From Bradyrhizobium manausense (lineage in GTDB: Bacteria > Pseudomonadota > Alphaproteobacteria > Rhizobiales > Xanthobacteraceae), in assembly GCF_018129685.1 (NCBI RefSeq), contig NZ_JAFCLG010000003.1, positions 1-64,000 of the forward strand: a stretch of 64,000 bases of DNA, in the 5' to 3' direction. A program made the position numbers and the translations under genes. The number at the start of each line of letters is the position of its first letter. Position 1 is the stretch's first letter. The notes beneath the pieces are model-generated. The model made no database searches, was not told where the DNA came from, and saw only the letters and a program-made list of their open reading frames with translations. Of this stretch, positions 62,580 to 64,000 are shown in pieces.

Positions 62580-62930
62580 CTAGCCGCGTTCCGTCTTGAT
62601 GATTTCCGTCATGGTCACGCCGAGCTTGTCTTCGACCAGCACCACCTCGCCGCGGGCGACGAGCTTGTTGTTGACGTAGATGTCGATCGCCTCACCGACG
62701 CGGCGGTCGAGCTCGAGTACGGTGCCGGGCCCGAGCTTCAGCAGCTCGCCGACATCCATCTTGGAGCGACCGAGCACCGCCGAGACCTGCACCGGCACGT
62801 CGAAGACGGCTTCGAGGTCGGCGGCGACGCGCGAGGCATATTCGTCCTCGTTGTAGCCGACGTCAGTGCCAGCCGGCGGCAACGGGCCGTTGAGATCAGG
62901 CAGCGGAACCTGTCCGTCGTTCTCGCTCAT
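62580..62930 (-). CDS. fliN: flagellar motor switch protein FliN
   Basis: A 116-residue C-ring protein with a SpoA domain (FDVPVQVSAVLGRSKMDVGE, LGPGTVLELDRRVGEAIDIY, VNNKLVARGEVVLVEDK). The N-terminal 35 residues are polar. It binds FliG-FliM in the rotor and the export ATPase side through FliH. It starts 2 bp after the fliH stop, so the two are co-translated. Confidence 0.95.
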   Translation of the reverse strand: MSENDGQVPLPDLNGPLPPAGTDVGYNEDEYASRVAADLEAVFDVPVQVSAVLGRSKMDVGELLKLGPGTVLELDRRVGEAIDIYVNNKLVARGEVVLVEDKLGVTMTEIIKTERG

Positions 62931-62932
62931 GG

Positions 62933-63553
62933 CTAGTTCCCCTTACGAGACGCGATATAGCGTCCGACCATGTCGTCGATCTTGGCCGCGATGGCGCTGC
63001 GCTCCAGCACGACGCCGCCGTCGGCCCATTCGATCCGGCAATCGCCGGTGGCAATCTCGGGCTCGGCCAGGATCACCAGGCGTCCTTCGAAGCCGCTCTG
63101 CTTGGCAAGCCGCTCGATCTTCTCGCGCGCGCTGTCGTAGAGCGCATCGTTGATGCGGACGACGAGATGCGGCGTCGCGACAAGATGCGAGAAGCAGTCC
63201 TTGACCAGCGCCATGATCTCGCCAAGCGGCTCGGCGGCAATCAGATCGGCGCACAGCTTGCGCGCCACCGCGAGCGCGACGTCGACCGCCTCGGTCTCCA
63301 TCTTGGTCTCGATATTGCCGATGCCCGAAGCGATGCCACGGATCGAGACGTTGATTTCTTCAATGGCGAGCGCGACGCGGCGGTCGCTCTCGGCCTTGGC
63401 CTCGCGCTGGCCGGCGGCAAAGCCGTCCTGATAGGCACGCGCTTCGGCCTCCGCGACCTTCTGGGCGATCTCGGCCGCGGTCGCGGCCTTCTCGCGCGTC
63501 CGGTCGGGCGCGGCGAAGTCGGTATCGAACAGGAATTTGGCCGGAGCGCCCAT
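62933..63553 (-). CDS. fliH: flagellar export component FliH
   Basis: A 206-residue protein of the FliH/SctL class. A helical N-terminus (AEARAYQDGFAAGQREAKAE) with the AxxxGxxxG-like pattern leads into the C-terminal domain (VDVALAVARKLCADLIAAEP, VRINDALYDSAREKIERLAK). It tethers and regulates the export ATPase FliI. It overlaps the fliG stop by ATGA and is followed by fliN. Sequence divergence in this family makes the name slightly less sure than its neighbours. Confidence 0.87.
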   Translation of the reverse strand: MGAPAKFLFDTDFAAPDRTREKAATAAEIAQKVAEAEARAYQDGFAAGQREAKAESDRRVALAIEEINVSIRGIASGIGNIETKMETEAVDVALAVARKLCADLIAAEPLGEIMALVKDCFSHLVATPHLVVRINDALYDSAREKIERLAKQSGFEGRLVILAEPEIATGDCRIEWADGGVVLERSAIAAKIDDMVGRYIASRKGN

Positions 63554-64000
63554 CAGTACACCAACTCGTCGTCAGCGCGGTTCTTGGTCAGCATGATCTC
63601 GCCCTTGGCAGCGAGGTCCTTGGCGAGGTTGACCAGCAGCGCCTGGGCCTCGTCGACGTCGCGCAGGCGCACGGGGCCCATTGCAGCCATGTCGTCCTGG
63701 AGCATCTTGGCCGCGCGCGAGGACATGTTGCCGAAGAAGAAGTTGCGGACGTCCTCGTTGGCGCTCTTCAGCGCGACACCGAGCTTGTCCTTGTCGACGT
63801 TACGCATCAGGGTCTGGGCCGAGCCGGAATCGAGTTTCACAAGGTCGTCGAAGGTGAACATCAGCGCCTTGATGCGCTCGGCGGATTCGCGGTTGTCCTC
63901 TTCCAGGGAGGTGATGAAGCGGGTTTCGGTCTGACGGTCGAAATTGTTGAAGATTTCCGCCATCACCTCGTGGGCGTCGCGGCGCCGGGTCTGCGACAGG
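63553..64000 (-). CDS. fliG: flagellar motor switch protein FliG, C-terminal part
   Basis: Partial: the frame runs past the right edge, leaving 148 codons. Visible is the middle and C-terminal armadillo-like region: [40 protein letters not shown] and [20 protein letters not shown]. The FliG C-terminal helix carries the charged residues that contact MotA. The stop overlaps fliH by ATGA. Gene order fliG-fliH-fliN-flbD is the standard alphaproteobacterial block. Confidence 0.95.
   Translation of the reverse strand, partial: LSQTRRRDAHEVMAEIFNNFDRQTETRFITSLEEDNRESAERIKALMFTFDDLVKLDSGSAQTLMRNVDKDKLGVALKSANEDVRNFFFGNMSSRAAKMLQDDMAAMGPVRLRDVDEAQALLVNLAKDLAAKGEIMLTKNRADDELVY

Noticed and set aside
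1..64000. CRISPR arrays, transposases, integrases or phage genes
   Set aside because: No regularly spaced direct repeats and no mobile-element coding genes were seen; the repeats found are short palindromic elements.

Overview
The window is high-GC DNA from an alphaproteobacterium, most likely Bradyrhizobium or a close relative. This rests on the napEDABC gene set with a FixK/FNR-type box, a FlbD/FliH/FliN/FliG flagellar block of the alphaproteobacterial kind, DUF2336, DUF3309 and DUF4112 proteins, and several intergenic palindromic repeats of a type I recognise from Bradyrhizobium. No tRNA, rRNA, CRISPR array, transposase or phage gene was seen. It reads as ordinary chromosome.

Layout. 0-7.2 kb (minus strand): a secreted phytase-like esterase, a Tat-exported metallo-beta-lactamase-fold hydrolase, and a sugar-type ABC importer (two permeases and a binding protein, no ATPase) next to a D-2-hydroxyacid dehydrogenase. 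7.5-15.4 kb: a chemoreceptor, an orphan Bug-type binding protein, two paralogous EamA exporters either side of a small DUF1330-like gene, and an MgtA-type Mg2+ ATPase. 15.6-18.8 kb: an HlyD/FtsX-permease/ATPase export operon. 19.0-26.1 kb: purA, a large disordered membrane protein, two small cysteine-rich secreted proteins, small DUF proteins, msrB and msrA. 26.3-29.8 kb: a tandem pair of exported TPR-caspase proteins. 29.9-32.2 kb: a RecD-like helicase and a DUF2336 protein. 32.4-36.6 kb: napEDABC (periplasmic nitrate reductase) behind a perfect TTGAT-N4-ATCAA box. 36.7-43.8 kb: a membrane-anchored AraC regulator, an acyltransferase, an LLM flavin oxidoreductase, a Tat-exported ABC binding protein, a lytic transglycosylase and an L,D-transpeptidase.

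43.9-54.3 kb is the most unusual part. A run of small genes on the minus strand (five small proteins, then a coiled-coil/phasin-like protein) starts at a 23-nt site. That site recurs with one mismatch between a TetR regulator and a divergent operon coding for a kinase-like protein, two lipoprotein adaptors and an RND pump. I infer one TetR regulon joining the pump to the small-protein cluster.

54.3-61 kb: a cytochrome P450 with an atypical I-helix, then a sulfonate operon (ssuD, ssuC, ssuB, flavin reductase). The operon lacks ssuA and is preceded by two short overlapping reading frames; the first contains a Cys-Cys pair and looks like a cysteine-sensing leader peptide. An M20 peptidase follows. 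61.1-64 kb: flbD, fliN, fliH and the 3' end of fliG, running in from the right edge.

Gene starts were chosen from start codon, Shine-Dalgarno sequence and overlap with the neighbour. Several of the longest open frames are antisense shadows or upstream extensions caused by high GC and are left out.
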